Source of the DNA: Ophiocordyceps camponoti-saundersi (nom. inval.)
Lineage: Eukaryota; Ascomycota; Sordariomycetes; Hypocreales; Ophiocordycipitaceae
Assembly (NCBI GenBank): GCA_003339415.1
Contig: PDHQ01000446.1
Coordinates: forward strand, 1-23,677
DNA length: 23,677 bases
Direction: 5' to 3'
Shown here piece by piece: positions 20,504 to 23,677 of the stretch. The stretch's first letter is position 1. Each line of letters starts with the position of its first letter. Under the pieces are notes generated by a model. That model did no database searches. It worked only from the letters and a program-made list of their open reading frames with translations, and was not told the origin of the DNA. The position numbers were made by a program, and so were the translations under genes.

Positions 20504-22600
20504 AAAAAAAAAAAAAAGTAAAAAAAGTAATAAAAAATAATAAAAATAGTAAAAAAAAATACTAATAAATTTATAGTAAAAAAATAAGAAAAAGGAAAAA
20601 ACTTAGAAAAAAATACGCTTTAAACTAATTTTTCTATATCGAAATATAATAAGGAAGACTTTAAGTTAAAGCTAAATTTAAGCCTTAAGCTTTATATCTT
20701 TTAATATAAGCTTTTTATAAGGAAGCTATTACTTATTAATTTATAATAATAGCGCTAAGTCTTATATACTTATATTATATAAGTATATTTATTTTTTTTA
20801 TTTTTTTCTCTTTATTAACTATTTATTATAGCTATAATAAAGCTTTTAAATATATAATTAATTAGAAAATTTATATAAAATTAGAAAAGTATTATAAACG
20901 CTATTATAAAAGTATAGCTTTTAGTAAAAAAAGTGAAAAATAAGAAAAAAAAAGAAGTAAGTTTTTATTTATTTATTTAATTATTTATTACTAATATTTT
21001 ACTTAATTTAAAGCTTTAAGGAGAGAAACCTAACTTCTTTAAGGAATTTTAAGCTAAAAAATAGCGTTTAAAGTTTAATTTAACTAAAGCTTATAAGAGG
21101 ATTTTATCTTTTTTAATAAGTAATAATATCTCTTTTAATACTATTAGCTTAGCCTCTTTTTCGAAGCTTTTAAGCTTCTATAACTTATAAGTTTTTTATT
21201 TTTCTTTATTTTATTTACTTTTTTTAAACTCTTTTTAACTATTTTTAACTTTTTTTAACCCTTTTTAACTTTTTTTTTAACTTATATTATTAATTTCTTT
21301 ACTAAGGCTTATTTTAAAATTTACTTAGTAAAGCTTAAAAAGCTTTTAAATAACGAATTTAAAGAAAAGCTTAATTTACTTAATAGTAAATTAAATAAAT
21401 ATATCGAAGACCTTAAGGTTTTTAACCTTATATTTAATATCTAAACTTTAAACGCTTAGGTAGCATATATAGGGATTATTTTAATATATATTTCCTTAAA
21501 TTTTATATTAAATTATTACCTTATTAATAAGTTTATTTATTATTTTTCTTCCTTCTTTTTAACTATTTTATTAATTAAAAAAACAAGCTTTTATAAATTA
21601 TCTAAATATTATATAAGCGTTTATATTTTTTAAAAAGCTTTTTTTACTTTAAGCCCTTATCTAGCTTTAAATTATTTAATAACTTTTAAGTAAGTTATTT
21701 TATTATTATTTATTACTTTTAGCCTTAGCTTTTTAAGCTTTTAGCTTAACTTTATAAAACTTTTTAACTAATATTTTAATAGCTTTATAAAAGATAATAT
21801 AAGTAATAATAATACCTTTATAGCCTCTTATAAAAAGGCTTATTTAAGCTTTTTTTCAAAGAGTTTTAAAGGAGATTTACGCTATATAGCGTATATTATT
21901 AACCTTATAATATAAGATATACTAAAAGCTTTCCTTTTTTTAGCCTTAAATAACGCTATTTTATCTAACTATATTAATTTAGAAATAATAACTTTAGAAA
22001 CAGATAATATAAAAATATAAATAAAAAATATAAATTTTTCTAGTAAGTATTTTTTCTTTATTTATTTATTTATTTAACTAATTTTTTTAGCACCTTTTAA
22101 CTAGCTTTAACATGTTATTATTATTTTAAAATATAATATAAAGCTAAAAAAACTTTTTAAAAAAAAGCTTAAAAAAGTAAAAAACTAAAATACTATTCTT
22201 TCGAATTTAAATAAGGAAAAAATTCCTTTAAATAAGTATTATTTTTTATTAATAATATTATTTTAACTAATATTTTTTAAATAATACTACGCGCTAGAAT
22301 TTAACTTTCTATATACTAAGTATAGCGCTTTAGCTTAAGCTAGTAATTTTTTATATTATAAATAATATAGTAAATAAAGAATTAAAAAAGAACGCTATAA
22401 ATAACGCTAAATAAAAAACCTTAACTAACTTAAAATAACTTTTTAAGATTTTTTTAAAGCTTTCTATAAAGCTTTAAAAATAACTTTATATTATAACTTT
22501 AAAAGCTTTACTTTATATTTATATAATTTATAAAAAGCTAAATTCCTTAGTTATAAACTATAAAATTAAAGCTTAATATACGAATTTAGCCTTAAAACTA

Positions 22601-22652
22601 GTAAGTTTTTTTTTATATTTTTATTTATTATTTTTACTAATTATTTTCTTAG
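22601..22652 (+). other. Well-preserved fungal intron in hAT copy 2
   Basis: 52 bases with gtaagt donor, ttactaat branch region and cttag acceptor. This typical short ascomycete intron supports the taxonomic reading. The C of the usual CAG acceptor is T, as expected after RIP. Confidence 0.75.
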
Positions 22653-22892
22653 TTAAACTATTATAACCTCTTTCTTTTAAGTATTTTATAAGGGAAAAAT
22701 AAGCTAGAAAAATATTTTTTTAAAAAACTAACTTATACTAATTATAAAAGTTACTTATTATACTTATTTAATATAATCCTTAACTTAAGACTTAAACTTA
22801 ACTACTTTTAGGAAAATTAGCTTTTAGCTTTTTATTCTAGCTTTAAAAAGGACGTTTTAAATTAGTTTAAAGCTAAGTACTTTAAGTAAGTT

Positions 22893-22957
22893 ATTTTTCC
22901 CTTTATTTATTTTTCCTTTATTTATTTTTCTTTTATTTATTTTTCCTTTATTTATTT
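22893..22957. repeat. 15-bp tandem repeat in a hAT intron
   Basis: Four units of about atttttcctttattt with one-base variants, inside the presumed intron that starts at 22886. Confidence 0.7.
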
Positions 22958-23445
22958 TTATTAATATTATTTTAAGATAAAAGAAAAAGTAACTTAGAAA
23001 AATATTACTTTTTTTAAGGCCCCTAGCTTAGCTAATTTTAACTTTTTTAATAACTTTTTTATTAATTTAGATAAAGAAAATAGCTTAGAAAAGTTTATTT
23101 TTTACTTTTTAAAGCTATACTTTAAAAAAAAGTAAGTATTAATTTTTTTTAAAATTTTCCCTTTTTTATTTAACTTATTAATTATTTTTAAAATAATATT
23201 TTTTAATATTAATAATAGTAGAAAGCTAGATTCCTTATTTTAGTTATTTTAATATAATATTATTTATTAATTATAACTACTTTTACTTTAATTAAAAGCG
23301 CTTTTTTAATTAGCGTAAATATAATAATTAAAAGTTAAAATTAACTTAATTTAAAAATAATAAGAAAGCTTATTTTACTTAAAAGCTAAAATAAGAATTT
23401 AAGCTTATTTAAAAAAAATATAAGAAAGGTAAGGAAGAGGATTAA

Positions 23446-23532
23446 ATACTTATTATTTATATTTATTTAGCTAGTTTTTTTACTTAGTTTAATCTAAGTT
23501 TTTCTAGTTAAATAAATATTTTTTTAAACTTT
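23446..23532. other. 3' flank of hAT copy 2
   Basis: Shares tagctagttttttt...taagtttttctag with the flank after hAT copy 1 (870-930), then runs into the minisatellite. Confidence 0.5.
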
Positions 23533-23677
23533 TATTAGTATTTTTATTAATATTTTTATTAGTATTTTTATTAGTATTTTTATTAGTATTTTTATTAGTA
23601 TTTTTATTAGTATTTTTATTAGTATTTTTATTAGTATTTTTATTAGTATTTTTATTAGTATTTTTATTAGTATTTTT
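23533..23677. repeat. 12-bp minisatellite at the window end
   Basis: About 12 head-to-tail units of tattagtatttt, nearly perfect, with one early unit reading tattaatatttt. It continues to the last base, so its true length is unknown. Not a telomere repeat. Confidence 0.95.

Larger units (their letters stand above)
20560..23445 (+). pseudogene. hAT transposase pseudogene, nearly complete, multi-intron (copy 2)
   Basis: hAT landmarks appear in order. A helical block at 21101-21187 (ILSFLISNNISFN). The catalytic-core start at about 21429-21490 (FNI*TLNA*VAYIGI, the DxWT-type motif with Trp as stop). DNISNNNTF at 21793-21819. RYIAYIINLII*DIL near 21880-21924 (family RCxAHxxNL). TTR*NLTFYIL at 22286-22318 (family TRWNSTxxML). 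An LNLRLK..YF block near 22775-22809 (family LDPRxK..YF). Introns with GT starts and AG ends are visible at 20783-20831, 22043-22090, 22601-22652 and 23132-23219, with less certain ones at 20957-21013, 21191-21306, 21690-21722 and from 22886. Ends KEED plus TAA at 23443-23445. No clear BED zinc finger or C-terminal dimerisation motif was found. Confidence 0.83.

Noticed and set aside
1..23677. Alternative genetic code with TAA/TAG read as Gln
   Set aside because: Stops do sit at Gln-like positions, but Cys and His are also turned to Tyr, Pro to Leu and Trp to stop, and CpA/TpG is missing from non-coding DNA too. Mutation explains all of this; recoding does not.
1..23677. Mitochondrial, plasmid or protist (very AT-rich) origin
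   Set aside because: LTR elements, LINE ORF1, hAT transposases with short fungal introns, GC-rich remnants inside repeats, and CpA-specific depletion point to nuclear fungal DNA.
23533..23677. Telomere or CRISPR array
   Set aside because: The 12-bp units are contiguous without spacers and do not resemble any telomere repeat I know.

Overview
This window reads as a transposon graveyard from an AT-rich block of a filamentous ascomycete (Pezizomycotina) nuclear genome. The main evidence is dinucleotide use: CpA and TpG are almost absent over the whole 23.7 kb, while CpT, CpC and CpG persist. That is the signature of repeat-induced point mutation (RIP). Recognisable proteins survive only as ghosts in which Gln codons have become TAA/TAG, Trp has become TAG/TAA, and Cys and His have become Tyr. 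ATG is nearly missing. I see no gene likely to be functional, no tRNA or rRNA, and no host housekeeping gene. The genus cannot be named from this.

Layout. 1-856: the 3' part of a hAT transposase pseudogene with fungal-type introns (it enters from outside the window), followed by its decayed 3' flank and a dense cluster of hairpins (1237-1425). 1426-4292: AT-rich DNA in which I recognise nothing. 4293-4574: a long TTA-type tract. 4574-15359: three copies of a short LTR element, here called family A (about 1,775 bp: 209-bp LTRs around 1,357 bp that encode only a Gag-like protein with one CCHC knuckle). Two of them are split by insertions of a second family, B. Family B is a LINE-like element of about 1.87 kb that carries only an ORF1 (three zinc knuckles) and ends in (TTA)n, with 12-13 bp target-site duplications. 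15361-15570: a patch of palindromic motifs. 16540-20178: a head-to-tail array (family C) with three copies of a TATA-bearing, LTR-like 365-bp segment and two copies of a 328-bp spacer; the third B copy lies inside the second spacer. 20179-20503: a decayed minus-strand reading frame of unknown identity. 20560-23445: a second hAT transposase pseudogene with several introns. 23533-23677: a 12-bp minisatellite that runs off the window end.

Together the nesting gives a relative history: A and C elements arrived first, B elements jumped into them, and RIP then acted on everything to different degrees. Both A and B appear non-autonomous (Gag only; ORF1 only), so each would have needed a polymerase from elsewhere. 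The system most worth following is this pair of structural-protein-only retroelement families.
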